A DNA stretch of 64,000 nucleotides. It comes from Dryocosmus kuriphilus (taxonomy: Eukaryota > Arthropoda > Insecta > Hymenoptera > Cynipidae). This document shows positions 1 through 12,440 of the stretch, piece after piece. How positions within the stretch are numbered: position 1 is the first letter of the stretch; every line of letters begins with the position of its first letter. Location of the stretch: contig CM076191.1 in the NCBI GenBank assembly GCA_038277395.1, positions 95,253,104 through 95,317,103 on the forward strand. The letters are read 5' to 3'. The translations under genes and the position numbers were made by a program. A model generated the notes under the pieces. The model ran no database searches, was not told the origin of the DNA, and saw only the letters and a list, made by a program, of their open reading frames with translations.

Positions 1-185
1 GACAAGCGGACATTATCTTCGTTGCACGAATCTTGCCCTAACCTCTCAATGCAATATTCCCGAATCTCGCATTGGAAGTATCGGGAAAGCTTCACGGAAC
101 TTCTTGTGCTGTCTGGGTAACTGCGACTCAATAATTAATAGAGATACAGGATACAGTGCAACTTAAAATTAGAAAAAAAAAATTG

Positions 186-187
<2 letters not shown>

Positions 188-234
<47 letters not shown>

Positions 235-244
235 ATATATATAT
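188..244. repeat. (TA)n microsatellite at FB-A left flank
   Basis: About 57 bases of almost pure TA, with more TA just past the far end of the neighbouring foldback element (2136-2151). The element therefore sits inside a TA tract, as expected for insertion at a TA-rich target. Confidence 0.95.
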
Positions 245-2135
245 GGGGCGTTCTTTGTCAAGTAGACCACCCCTGCTCTCCAAAATTCGTCGCGACCAAA
301 ATAGCTCATATTGGGCTTAAATTTTTTCGTTATGATGTCTAGTTTCAAATGCAGTTGGGCCTTTTTGAAAAAATCAATATGGCGGGTTTCAAATATGGCG
401 GCGGATATGAACAAATCCTAGATAAATATTTCACTATTTGTGTTATAAATTTTTTCTATTGAGTATTTTATGCTGAAAATGCCTTCTCGGAGGTTTTTTT
501 GGGTCGCTAATTACGAACATCTACTTAAAATATTAAAATTTTTTACATCCAAGATGGCGGCTTCAAAATGGCGGATCAAAATTTACCAAAACAGCGTATT
601 TCACGTCAAAAACTGGTACTCGGGGGTTTTTAGGGTCGCTAATTACGAACATCTACTTAAAATATTAAAATTTTTTACATCCAAGATGGCGGCTTCAAAT
701 GGCGGATCAAAATTTACCAAAACAGCGTATTTCACGTCAAAAACTGGTACTCGGGGGTTCTTTAGGGTCGCTAATTACGAACATCTACTTAAATATTAAA
801 ATTTTTTACATCCAAGATGGCGGCTTCAAAAATGGCGGATCAAAATTACCAAAACAGCGTATTTCACTTCAAAAACTGGTACTCGGGGGTTTTTAGGGTC
901 GCTAATTACGAACATCTACTTAAAATATTAAAATTTTAACATTCAATATGGCAAATACAAAATGGCGGATCAAAATTTACCAAATAGCGTATTTCACTTC
1001 AAAAACTGGTACATGGTATCAAAAGTAACCATTTTTGTCAAAGAAAAGCTCTATGCATTTAACAGGGTTGAGGACTGTCTTCTAGAAATTATTATTTTTT
1101 CGTAAAATTCTTGGAAGCCTGCATTTTTTTTCTGTTTTTTGTTCTTTTTTTTGTTTTTAAAAATTGTTATTTAATTTTTTTCTGATGCTCGGCGCAGATC
1201 GGAACATTTGTAACTTCCAGCGTTTCGTTTAGCGAGAGGAGAATTTTGAGCAGGCAAATATTTCTCGCGACAAAAGTTCGTAGAAGGTGTAATGACGTTT
1301 TTTGGAAAGCTTCAGATCAAAATATTTAATGGTTTAGGAGTAGTTATGATTTTAGTGAACGTCAGCGCTAGAGTTTTCGAGCGTACTATGTACGTAGGGA
1401 AAAAAATAATAATTTCTAGAAGACAGTCTCAACCCTGTTAAAATGCAGAGAGCTTTTTCTTTGACAAAAATGGTTACTTTTGATACCATGTACCAGTTTT
1501 TGAAGTGTGTAATACGCTGTTTTGGTAAATTTTGATCCGCCATTTTGAAGCCGCATCTTGGATGTAAAAAATTTTAATATTTTAAGTAGATGTTCGTAAT
1601 TAGCGACCCTAGAAAAACCCCCGAGTACCAGTTTTTGACGTGAAATACGCTGTTTTGGTAAAATTTTGATCCGCCATTTTGAAAGCCGCCATCTTGGATG
1701 TAAAAAATTTTAATATTTTAAGTGATGTTCGTAATTAGCGACCCTAAAAACCCCCGAGTACCAGTTTTTTGACGTGAAATACGCTGTTTTGGTAAATTTT
1801 GATCCGCCATTTTGAAGCCGCCATCTTGGATGTAAAAAATTTTAATATTTTAAGTAGATGTTCGTAATTAGCGACCCAAAAAACCTCCGAGAAGGCATTT
1901 TCAGCATAAAATACTCAATAGAAAAATTTTATAACACAAATAGTGAAATATTTTATCTAGGATTTGTTCATATCCGCCGCCATATTTGATCCCGCCATAT
2001 ATTGATTTTTTCAAAAAGGCCCAACTGCATTTGAAACTAGACATCATAACGAAAATTTAAGCCCAATATGAGCTATTTTTGGTCGCGACGAATTTTGGAG
2101 AGCAGGGGTGGTTCCACTTGACAAAGAAACGCCCC
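245..2135. mobile_element. FB-A: 1.9-kb foldback (giant inverted-repeat) element
   Basis: The left arm (245-1104) and right arm (1391-2135) are reverse complements. The left end starts GGGGCGTTCTTTGTCAAG and the right end closes with the matching complement before CCCC at 2131-2135. Both ends abut TA. Inside each arm is an array of about 131-bp units containing GGGTCGCTAATTACGAACAT and the phrase AAGATGGCGGCTTCAAAATG: four units on the left (starting about 501, 633, 765 and 896) and three on the right. This explains why the arms differ in length. The 286-bp loop (1105-1390) has no reading frame of note. No transposase is present, so this is a non-autonomous foldback or MITE-like element. Transcription through it would give a long hairpin RNA. 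Identification as mobile is inferred from the bounded palindrome. Confidence 0.85.
501..1027 (+). repeat. ~131-bp tandem array inside FB-A left arm
   Basis: Four head-to-tail units with periods of 132, 132 and 131 bp, highly similar to one another. Three units in opposite orientation (about 1480-1880) form the matching part of the right arm. Short open frames crossing this array simply repeat the unit and are not genes. Confidence 0.9.
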
Positions 2136-2626
2136 ATATATATATATATACATAATATAACATAACATTTTTTATCTCTGTCATTCAGACTTTTTTTTAT
2201 TTTAAATAGGTATGAATATAAGTCCATATCATGTAAAAAATATGATTTTGTATAGGTTGTTCCTATATTTTTTCAAAATAAAATATATGTATTTTAATAC
2301 GTAAGCTAGAAATTTGTTTTCTTTTCTGTTTTTATAAACATAAAAATCTAACAATATTCGTATTTATGACAAAAAGAAGTAATATTTTAGGCCTGCGTTG
2401 ATTATTTCCAGCTTATAGTTCATTTTTTCATCGCATATTTTCGCATAATCTACAGATTCTCGTTGCATAATCTCGCATAATAATCCATTTTTCATCGCAC
2501 AATTTGCATATTTTCAACAGCAGAAAACATTGTCGCTAATAATAAATTTTCAGGGTAATTCCTGAATTATGATCAACTCTTGAAGTAAACAACGTACACC
2601 TTTATGATAAGATAAATAATTTCATT

Positions 2627-3190
2627 AAATATTGAACAGTACTTCAAAGCAGTATTTTTTCATCATTTCCGCACAAGTTGACAACATTAAATTGACATTT
2701 ACACCATACAAATGTATTTCTCGATCACATGGGCATGTTCATTAAAATTTGAAATTCCCGTTGTCGCGTCGCTAGGCGGCAGCAGCATACGGTTGCGATT
2801 TTGCGATCGCTACATTACCAACAGAAGAAGCATTTCGTATCCCCTCGTGTTGCATACAATTTTTTTATTTTTTAACGATTTTCACATGGAAAATGATTGT
2901 TTTGTGTTTAAAATCGGAAATGCGCTGAAAAAGAAAAGTGCTGCCTTGCCGCGAGTGCAGTTGCAATGTCTCTCCAGTCCCTAACATAACCATTTACAGG
3001 TTGTAAGTATTGCTTTCTTCTTCTATCATTGTCAGTCTTTCTCTACTTCGCCTCATTTTATCACTTTTACATTCGTATTTTAGCACAGATATTTTTACTT
3101 TTTCCGGCAAAATATTTAGTAATCCCAACTCATACCACCGTGAAACCCTTTCCGGGTTGCAGACGTAAAGTGGCTGTCAAAAATTTTGAA
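2627..3190 (+). repeat. Single arm of the FB-B foldback family
   Basis: Diverged copy of one arm of the complete palindrome at 31826-33065. Shared landmarks are AATATTGAACAGTACTTCAA at the start, TCCAGTCCCTAACATAACCA in the middle (about 2971) and a CCGGGTTG end near 3156. Only one arm is present, so this is a solo half. A 90-residue open frame across 2712-2984 has no recognisable domain and lies wholly in repeat. Confidence 0.75.
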
Positions 3191-4841
3191 GCGAAATGGA
3201 CAGTAGAGCGACATTACTACTCTTAGCATTTTTTTGACAAACATCCCAAAACAACCTTAAGTTTTTACATCTTAAGATATTTCTATTTGATAAAAAACCG
3301 TCGTCGGTTTTGCCCAGCATGCCAGGCAGGACCAATGAAATACAGCTTGCTAGAAATAATTAAATAATGAAATCATTGTTTTACCAAGATAATTAATATA
3401 TATTGAAATATGATATACAATAATAATGTATAGGAATTTTCTATAAGACTAATCCAATTCTAGCTCGTCCAGGGTTTACAGAGTTACGGAATTTTCTGTA
3501 ACTGTAGCCCCAGCGCTATACTTGAGCAATTAGTCTTACGGAAGTTAATTTTTTTCTTTTTTAAATCTTATATCATTCAGATTGTTACAAAAAGTTTGAA
3601 TACTGAACATACTTCATTTTATGTAGTTTGAATTCTTGCCATCTTTGGAATATTGGACTATATACTTAAATATTTGTCTACATATATATAATGAATTTAA
3701 ATATAAACAATATCTGAAAAAGAATTTGATGTACTAATATGCAACAACGCATACAATACCACGAATTCAGACGTCAGAGACATCAGACAGAGCTAATTAC
3801 AGTGACGCATCCAGGCTTATGATGAAAGGGGGGGGGGGTCAACAAATAGTTCTGACCTTTTTGCGGATAATAATTACTTATAATTGCTTAATGTTAATAA
3901 TTATGAAGTAATTAATATGATCATATTAATAATTACTTAGAATCCCCCCCCCCCTTGCGTTTGCAACCCTGGTTAATTATAATTCGATTCTTTGCGCCCA
4001 TGACAAGTTCTCCTAGATGCATTGACAGAGCATTGATATTTGGCAACAAATGCAAAAAAGCGAAATGAGCGGACGCCAAATTCCCAAAACGAATTTTCCT
4101 AGTAGATCATTATCCAACTTTACTATGGTGTTGTCATTTGGATGCTGAAATACGTTCAAATCCGCACTCCCCGAGTACACCGACCACTCAGCACAGGGTG
4201 GTATTAATTGCGAAAATGGACGCAAGAAGGGAAAACTCTGATTGGTTGCCCGTGTTCCACCTGCGCGTTGCAAAACCAAGCTGTCTTGAATCTTGAGTCT
4301 ATAGCCAGAGATTATCTCTGCTATACTTATAGGCTATAGCTCTAGTTTGTTGTACACCACTGTGGAAGGTATCTCGTGTAGAAGGTGCCAAATTGAGTTG
4401 TACTCGGACTTGTGAGTGCTAATTGAACACTGTTTACTTTCGCAAATTATCGTCATTCGTACGGAATATCCATGCGTTTAGACTCCAGGTAAAATTTAAT
4501 TTCTTCATGTTTTTTAACTCTCGTCAGCATTTGGCGATTTGTTGACTTATTTCCTTCGAATTAATCTCGAACCTTACTGCAGCTATTAATAAAAAAATGT
4601 ATGAGAGAAATTATTTTAAATATCTAAATTTGTGCAGAAATATGCAAAATACGAGAAAATTTGAAAAAGCAAAATTGTTCACCTTGAAAAGAACTACAAA
4701 TTTTCTGAAAACTAGTTTTCGATCCAACGCATAGTTTATTCATGAAACGTATAATACAGTTGTTTTAATCAAAAAATACACTATTATACAGTCAATAAAA
4801 AGTTATTGAAAAATCTGCCCTCTACTGAGGCACATTCTCAT
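3191..4841. other. No gene seen; small G-run/C-run palindrome
   Basis: AT-rich sequence without a convincing coding region. At 3829-3952 a run of ten G and a run of eleven C flank an imperfect palindrome rich in TTAATAATTA motifs, possibly a tiny MITE. Nothing else stands out. Confidence 0.5.
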
Positions 4842-7195
4842 CAGGTTTCTCGCGCTTGTGGATTTCTTTATTACATTCTCATCAGAGAAGGTATTAGATT
4901 TATGTAAAATTTGACTTTCGCGGATTTCATGAAATCTACACTTTTTGAGACCTCCTGAATCCGAAAAAAAAAAAAAAAAACGGTTTTTACGACGGTGTCT
5001 GTTGTCGACGTCGTTGTCGTTGGAGTCTGTTCCCACGATAACTTTCGATTTCGAAGGACTAATCGGATTGGATTGCGCTTTGGTACACTTCTTTAAGGGT
5101 AAAAAGAAAGGACGAGTTCGTTAACCAGCGGTTTTTGACCAACGGTTATGGTTTATCCATCAAAAACGGTTTTCGCAAAATCAAAAAATCCATTTTCCGG
5201 CTAAACTATGGGAGATACAAAAAAAATCTAAGAAAGTAAAATATCTCAAAAAAATCTCCAAATTTTTGTTTTAACCGTTTTTTTGATAAAATGAACGGTT
5301 TTTGTTTTAATCAAGAAAACGCTATTAAAATTAAAAAACTCTGGTTTCCCGCCAAAATATTCAAGACGCAGAAAAATGGTAAAGGACAAAGTTGTTCAAT
5401 TCAAAAAGATCTACAAATTTTGTTTTAAACCATTTTTTGATAAAATTTACGGCTTTGGTTTTAATCGATAAAACGTTATTAAAAATAAAAAGTTTCAAAT
5501 TTCCCGCCAAACTATGCAAGATACGAAAAAAATGGTAATAAACAAAGTTGTTCACCTCAAAAAGATCTACAAATTTGCTCTCTGTCATTTTTTTTGAGCA
5601 GACGCATAGTTTTTTATTTATTCGTGAAATATGTTATGAAACATAAAGAAACCCACTTTTCAGCAAAGCTATGCAAGATATGAGAAAATATTAACAAGCA
5701 GAATTGTTCACCTTGGAAAGAGCTACAAAATTTATTAATATGGCACATCGTTTTACTTTTAAGAATCGAAATCCTGTATTGTGAAAATTTGGAAAATCAC
5801 AAAAAAACTTTACCAATCTACAATATGTTTTTAAAAAATGTAATTATCGAGCGCGAAGCGCGAGTGTCATGATGAAAATGTATTCCTTAAGGGCGATCGA
5901 GCTTTACGTAAAATAATTTCTTATGCCTTGGGCGCGTTGGCTTTGGCGTTGTAGTCTGTGAACACGATAAATTTCGAAGGACTAATGGGATTGGACTGCG
6001 CTTTAGCACACTTCTTTAGGGCCTGAAAACTAAGAACGAGTTCGTTAACAAGCCGTTTTTGACAAACGGTTCGGGTTTTATCCAACATAAATTTATTACC
6101 AAAAAAATCTATTCGAATCACGCGCGAAGTATGAGCGCGCCCGGGGCGCGCGTCTGTTGGTACTCGCGCTCGAAGATTATTTACCTCGCACTACGTGCTC
6201 GGTGTTTATGGATCGTATAAACCTTTAAATTAAAAATTACAAAAGAAATTATTTTACTTAAGGCTCTATCGCCCTTAAGGAATACATTCTCATCATGACA
6301 CTCGCGCTTCACGCTCGATAATTACATTTTTTTTAAACACATTGTAGATTGGTAAAGTTTTTTTTGTGTTTTTCCAAATTTTTACAATGCAGGATTTCGA
6401 TTCTTAAACGTAAAATGATGAGTATCCATAAATAAACTTTGTCGCTCTTTCCAAGGTGAACAATTCTGCTTGTTAATATTTTCTCATATCTTGCATAGTT
6501 TTGCTGAAAAGTAGTTTTCTTTATATTTCATAACATATTTCACGAATAACTCAAAAACTACGCGTCTGTTCAAAAAAATGATGGAGAGCAAATTTGTAGG
6601 TCTTTTTGAAGTGAACAACTTTGTTTATTATCATTTTTTTCGTATCTTACATAGTTTGGCGGGAAATATGAATGTTTGATTTTTAATAACGTTTTCTCGA
6701 TTAAAACAGAAACCGTGAATTTTATCAAAAAATGGTTAATACAAAATTTGTAGATCTTTTTGAGTTGAGCAACTTTGTTTATTATCATTTTTTTCGTATC
6801 TTGAATATTTAGCCAAGAAACCACAGTTTTTTATTTTTAATAACGTTTTCTCGATTAAAACAAAAACCGTGCATTTTATAAAAAAATGGTTAAAACAAAA
6901 TTTGTAGATTTTCTTAAGATGAACAATTTTACTCTTTACTGCTTTTTTTTTTGTATCTCATATTTTAGCCGGAAAATGGATTTTTTGATTTTGTGAAAAT
7001 CGTTTTTGGCGGATAAAACCATAACCACTGGTCAAAAACCGCTGGTTTAACGAACTCGTCCTTTCTTTTTTTACGCCTTAAAAAAGTGTACCAAAGCGCA
7101 ATCCAATCCGATTAGTCCTTCGAAAGTCATCGTGGGAACAGACTACGACGACAACAGACAGACACCGTCGTAAAAATCGTTTTCATTTCTCCCCA
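4842..7195. mobile_element. FB-C copy 1: double (palindromic) copy
   Basis: Left half (about 4867-5920) and right half (about 6240-7195) are imperfect reverse complements around a centre that contains GAGCGCGCCCGGGGCGCGCG (about 6131). Both halves carry the same modules: GGACGAGTTCGTTAACCAGC, repeated blocks containing AAAGTTGTTCA, the boundary phrase TTCCTTAAGGGCGAT, and the GC-rich palindromic motif CGAGCGCGAAGCGCGAG. The left end shows the family terminus, ACATTCTCATC followed by GGTATTAGATTTATGT. No protein is encoded. Open frames in this interval are built from repeated modules and were rejected as genes. Confidence 0.85.
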
Positions 7196-7252
7196 GGCGA
7201 AAATTCGACTTTCGCTGCCTGTTGAGAGATGCGAAAGTGGCGGTTTTTTCAT
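7193..7252. repeat. 60-bp block shared with 17405-17475
   Basis: The block around AGAGATGCGAAAGTGGCGG recurs in reverse complement at 17405-17475, with flanking GACTT and GCCTCTTGAGAG matching as well. It abuts the right end of FB-C copy 1. It may be a terminus of a further small repeat or a piece of flanking DNA carried along. Confidence 0.6.
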
Positions 7253-8501
7253 GAAGTTACGTTCGCCACTAGTCGCGAAAGTTTACTTTTAAGAAAGTTT
7301 TTACGTTGGTACGACTGGATTCCGGTTAATGTCACCTGATGTCACTTATGCATGGTCGTGTTTTATTATTATTCTGCATACATAGTGAAGGGACATCGGA
7401 CCAAAAATATCGATATATCAAGAAGTTAATAATATCGATATGACCCATACTTCGATATCGATGTCCTTTCACCAAAGATATTATATTCATAGATGCGGCA
7501 AGAGATTAGTTGGGTGCTGCTGAAGTTAGACGTCGCTGTAGGCAAAAAGTAGCAGTTCCCCGCCAAGCCCTTCCACCCCGCAAAGATATCCATAAGCAAT
7601 CAGCGCGGTTTCAAATATAATATTTGAAATTATGATGTTATTTTGTTAATGTTATAGTTTATCATGAATATGCCCCGAAGAATAAAATTTTGTTTCAATA
7701 AAACATTTTTTTTTTAAATGAAAAGTAAATATAATTGTCAAACCTTTTTACGTATAATATATAAAACATTGTTAATTCACTTAAAAATTATTTAATAATA
7801 TTTATATAATAAGTGTAAGATACATAATATTATTAACTGTTGCATTTTATGTTTTATACGTAATTACGTTTGCACGTTAGGCTACCTTCTCTTGTAGCTT
7901 TATTAATTAATTTTGTTTTAAATTTAAAATTGTTAAGTTAAAAATTGAGACTAGTACGGGAGTTTGCGGCATAACACATTTCATACCGACTTCAAAGTCA
8001 TAGTATTTTTTATTTTTTCAATACCTGTTCTATAAAATGAAAATAGATGAAAGCAGGTAATTGTAGGTTTTTTCTAATTGTAAATATTTTAGAACTTTTT
8101 TCCTTGGTAATGCAAAAAATAAAATGCGTTTGAGCAAAGATATTTTGAGTCTGAAAGCAAAGTCGATGAGCTATAATTACTTAGAAATTATTATTTTTTG
8201 CCCAGAATTCTTATAAATCTTAATCTTATTATTACAAAATCCTTATTAATATTGAAATTTTTTTAAATTTATAAATACGAAATATTTACTGCTGAGCTTA
8301 CATCTTTATAAAGAGAAAATACCTAATTGGCGAAAAAAATGCGAAAAAACGAATAACCCGCTCTCGCAAAACGAAACAATCGCGTTAATCTGCATTGTCA
8401 ACGATAGCAGATACATATATAGTGCAGTAGCCATGCAATGGTTATAAAAAGGCAAAAATAAGTCATTATAGCCATTTTTTAAGTGCAAAGCGTGAGTAAA
8501 A
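7253..8501. other. No gene seen
   Basis: AT-rich spacer. It is the presumed upstream region of the THAP exon that starts at 8502, but I see no clear TATA box plus initiator pair. Confidence 0.4.
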
Positions 8502-8634
8502 ATGTCAAAAGTGTCATCAGTGAATCGCTGCGCATACAAGGGACGTACGAAAATCAGAACTGATGATGGCCTGATCCTCTTCGGGTTTCCAAAGAAAAGC
8601 GACCCGAGATTTGAGGAGTGGTGCGATCATGCCG
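8502..8634 (+). pseudogene. THAP-domain first exon (THAP-a)
   Basis: The ATG at 8502 opens a 44-codon frame ending at a consensus donor (GTAAGT at 8635). The exon encodes the first half of a C2CH THAP zinc finger, a DNA-binding fold related to the P-element transposase. The visible pieces are Cys10, LFGFPKKSD at residues 26-34 and Trp40. It aligns closely with the first exon of THAP-b at 19521, including the phase-1 exon end. One expected zinc ligand is missing: CAYKGR here stands where THAP-b has CAYRSC, so Arg15 replaces Cys. I could not find the second exon with a CxxHF motif downstream, and a mariner copy sits in the presumed intron. It is either a decayed gene or one whose second exon I missed. 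Confidence 0.6.
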
Positions 8635-8716
8635 GTAAGTTCTTTTACATTGTTATTATTTTTGCTAAATTCTAAGTATTAAAGACCTATATTTTTTTTA
8701 TAAAGTGTGATTTATA

Positions 8717-10014
8717 CGAAGGTGGGGCGAAAAGTTTCCGGCTTGACCAAGAGATGGCGCCACTAGGTCTACTTTTGGAGAGGCGTCCTACAGTACCATT
8801 CCTACCGATCTTGTGTGTACAGTTTCAGCCCAATCGCTACGTTAGTTTGCGTTTTTGAGAGCACATTGCCCGAGACGCTTCCGTTGATTTCGCGAAAATG
8901 GAAAAAGTGGAAAAACGTGCTGTTATAAAATACTTCTATTTGAAAGGTTTTACACCAAAACAAATAAAAGAAGAGATGGATTCAACACTAGGAGACTCCT
9001 CCCCATCATATTCAACTATTAAGCAGTGGGTTTCTGAATTTAAAATGGGTCGTGTGAGCACCTCTGATGAGCCTCGCTCAGGACGGCCCGTTGAGGTCAC
9101 AACTTCAGAAATGATTGAGAAAATCCATAAAATAGTGTTGGAAGACCGCAGGTTGAAAGTGCGTGAGATAGCTGAGACCTGTCGTATGTCAGCTGAACGT
9201 GTGCGAAATATTTTGCACAACCATTTGAGCATGGAAAAGCTGTGTGCAAGGTGGGTGCCGCGTTTGCTAACGCTCGACCAAAAACTTATTCGAAAACACA
9301 TTTCTACCGACAATTTGGCGCTGTATAGGCGTAATCCAAACGAATTTTTGCGTCGATTTATAACTGTTGATGAGACTTGGGTCCACCACTACACTCCTGA
9401 AAATAAGGAACAGTCAAAACAGTGGGCTGGAAAAGGGGAACCAACTCCAAAGAAGGCAAAAAACAATTTTATCGGCAAACAAGGTTATGGCTACTATTTT
9501 TTGGGATGCGAGAGGAATTATATACATTGATTACCTTGAAAAGGGTAAGACTATCACTGGTCAATACTACGCATAGTTATTGCAACGTTTGAAGCACGAG
9601 GTGCAAATTAAACGACCTCATTTGGCGAAGAAAAAAATTTTGTTTCATCACGATAACGCACCAGCGCATTCGTCGATTGTTGCCATGTCCAAAATCCACG
9701 AATTGAAGTTTGAATTGATGCCGCATCCTCCCTACTCTCCAGACTTAGCCCCCAGCGACTATTACCTGTTTCCTAACCTCAAAAAATGGCTTGGCGGTAA
9801 AAGATTTAAGAGCAAGGAAGAAGTTATCGAAGCTGTAAATCAGTATTTTGAGGAGCTTGACGAATCTACGTTTAAAATTGGTATAACTAAATTAGAACAC
9901 CTTTATGAGAAATGTATCAGTGTTGATGGAGATTATGTTGAAAAATAAAGCAAAAAACAAATTTAAAAACATCGTTTTTCTTGGTCAAGCCGGAAATTTT
10001 TCGCCCCACCCTCG
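8717..10014 (+). mobile_element. mariner-family DNA transposon, 1.3 kb
   Basis: Terminal inverted repeats of 35 bp at 8717-8751 and 9980-10014, starting CGAAGGTGGGGCGAAAAG, differ at two positions. Both ends are flanked by TA, the standard mariner target duplication. The length of 1298 bp is typical of the family. It encodes one transposase frame (8898-9948) that is broken twice, so the copy cannot move itself. It inserted into what looks like the first intron of THAP-a. Confidence 0.97.
8898..9948 (+). pseudogene. mariner transposase, inactivated
   Basis: The predicted protein would cut and paste the element in the nucleus. The N-terminal helix-turn-helix region is intact (residues 1-110), followed by the family motif WVPRLL. 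The catalytic triad is visible: Asp158 in VDETWVHHYTPE, Asp in HHDNAPAHS (codon at 9652) and Asp in YSPDLAPSDYYLF (codon at 9757). The last two are separated by 34 residues, the D34D spacing of mariner. Two lesions are present. An extra A in the A-run at 9458-9463 shifts the frame, and an in-frame TAG lies at 9574-9576. Reading resumes correctly to the TAA at 9946. The few lesions suggest a fairly recent copy. Confidence 0.95.
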
Positions 10015-10828
10015 TATATGCCTTTTCGAATGTACATATGTGAAATTGTTTGTGGTCAGACAAAAATAAAAATAAACGCAATATGATTTATTCATTTCTT
10101 CAAAATACCGCAGTATATTTTCTAAATGAGTAATCGATTAACACTTGCTATTTATTTGAAATAATTTTCATAAAGTGTCAAGAAAAAAATATTAACGTAT
10201 TAACATAGAAATATTTACGTTTGCATGGACATCAATATTTGAAAAAAAGAATTGTTATCAATCGATCTGCTTAATGTTTATTTGTACCTATATATGCCCA
10301 ATTCGCATTTTAAAGAATTCATTCTTTTTTTTAACACAGTACATTAAATTTATCGTAGGAAGTTTTTATAAATATTTATTTCATGCAGTATTTAGTTTTT
10401 TTTATATGAAAGAGGAAGTTTTGTAGAGAAAGAGAATATAATAATTATATTGGTCAATTTATATATTTATTTATATATAAAAATCAAAAATTTATTATAG
10501 TATATTTCTCAAGTATTCAGTCTATTAAGTCAGAAAGCTCGTTTTGTAAGCAAAGAAAACATTACTTTTATTATTAAACGAAACAAATTTTTCAAAAATG
10601 TAAATAAATGTATGTACGAGATGATCCAAAAGTCACTAATATTTCGTGCCACACAGAAAAAGAAAACGTTGAACATGTTAGAGATACTGAATTTATATAG
10701 AATTAATTTTTTTGAGTTCGAAAGAGCTTATTCTCTAGAATATGTATATAATGTTATTATCTAATTTTTATAATTTTTTCGAATATGAAAATTACAAATT
10801 TAAAATATTTAATGTATCTAGTATTCAG
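10015..10828. other. No gene seen
   Basis: AT-rich. I searched here for the missing second THAP-a exon (a CxxHF codon pattern after an acceptor) and did not find one. Confidence 0.4.
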
Positions 10829-11849
10829 TTTTTTTGGTTGATTTCGTTTCAGTCTATTCAGAAAATTACATTCCTCAGTACAGACGAAAATAATAATCCG
10901 AACATACAAGTTTCTAAAAATTACTACTTCACATCATATTATTATAAGAATTTTTTTAAAAAAGATATCTTTTTAGTAAATTGAGTAAACATTCGTTATC
11001 TCAATAAAAAAGAAATCCATTAGTAATTATAGGCAACCCTAAAGACTGAAAACGAATCATATTGTTTATTGTCCCTTTTTTAAAATTATTTATTTAATAT
11101 TGAAGAGAAAAACCATTATTTGTTTTTGTATAACTAACCTTTTTTCTGACAGTTCAGAAAAAAGACAGTTAAAATAAAAACAACAATGTACTTTCAAAAC
11201 ATTATTTTCAGGCTCATTAGAGACATTGCATAAAATGCAAAATATATTTTCGAAAAAAAAGAGGGAGAAAAAGGAAAGAGACAACCAAAACCAACCTCTC
11301 CCTCTTTCCTTATTCTTTCTCCGTCTTTTTTATACTACAGGGGTCCTACATGTTTCGAAGCCCTTGAGACTTCATCATCAGGGAAAATTTACAGGAAACT
11401 ATAGGTGCTTAAACTTAATTATCAATTTTCAGAAACCTTATATACATAATCACATTAAAATTAATACTCTATACAATAAAAAGTTCTTTTTGGTTCTTCC
11501 TATATCATTCATGGATACTCATAATTAATAAATAACAATCTTCAACAACCAGTTAATAAGTTTGTTTTCTTTCTCTAACCATTCTTTGGTAATGAACCCT
11601 GGGACTTGTGTTTCCAAGAAACTTAAAATTTGTTTCAATTCTTGATTTAAAGTATGTATCTTAAAATAGGAATCTTTTATGGCCAAGTTCAAGATTGATT
11701 TTTTATATTTCTTGGTATTTTCCTCATACTGTTCATTATTATTCTTATTTATGTAATCAATTTTGAAGTTTTTATTAATATCAAAAATCTATTTTTTGGC
11801 AAAACCTCATGAATCTTACACTTTTTAAGAAAATCTCTTTTTTAGGACA
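10829..11849 (-). repeat. Penelope-like pseudo-LTR, copy 1
   Basis: This 1.02-kb block is nearly identical to 13176-14194 in the same orientation. It starts TTTGGTTGATTTCG and ends TTTTTAGGACA. Read on the minus strand it begins with the start of a Penelope-like reading frame and, about 470 bases later, holds a hammerhead-like motif. This is the arrangement known for pseudo-LTRs of Penelope-like elements. Compared with copy 2, a 2-base difference near 11791 breaks the reading frame. Confidence 0.7.
11341..11390 (-). ncRNA. Hammerhead-ribozyme-like motif, copy 1
   Basis: On the minus strand, CTGATGA (11381-11375) is followed by GAAG...CTTC and GAAAC (11356-11352). The core is flanked by TCC upstream and GGA downstream, which can pair as stem I, and by AC-AT-GT, which can form a minimal stem III with A at the cleavage position. 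Stem II needs a one-nucleotide bulge after CTGATGA, so activity is uncertain. Hammerheads with short stem III are known in Penelope-like elements. Confidence 0.45.
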
Positions 11850-12377
11850 GAACTTCTAAATTTATTACTAATTGAATAAAAATTTCTTGATTCTACTAAC
11901 CGGACTATCAATTCTATCTATTCCATCACCCCTTTCCCTATCAATGTTTATGCAAACCATAATATCGGAAAAATCAATCAGAAAATTCAATAAAAATTTG
12001 GTTAAAACTTATCCACAAATGTTAATCCAAATTAATCCTTATCAAGGTCACAATCACATAACACTTTGTTTATAAACACCCCACAAAAAGTATTAACTTC
12101 ACTTTTAATTACGTTTTCTACGAAATTTAAAACTTCTTAGAAAAAGGCACTTAACTAATCTGAAGTAGATTTCTCCACAAAAATTTTTTTAAAGATTTTT
12201 ATTTTTTAATCTACTGCAAAGAAAACTTTATCTGTTTTTTGGAGAGACCACGATCTGTCCTCTTGAAAGTCACGTCGCAAACTAAACCCCAAATTGTCAA
12301 ACAGAGAAACTTCTCAGAGAAAAGCAAAAGTGACTAAAACTATCTTCATCCCCCTTGTAATAACGAGAATCGAAAGA

Positions 12378-12440
<63 letters not shown>

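Noticed and set aside
4803..5588. Minus-strand frames in FB-C copy 1 that share a peptide with 22421-22612 and 26138-26437
   Set aside because: The similarity is the shared nucleotide terminus; the frame is not otherwise kept, so it is a repeat and not a protein family.
8936..9313. 125-residue minus-strand frame
   Set aside because: Antisense shadow of the mariner transposase.
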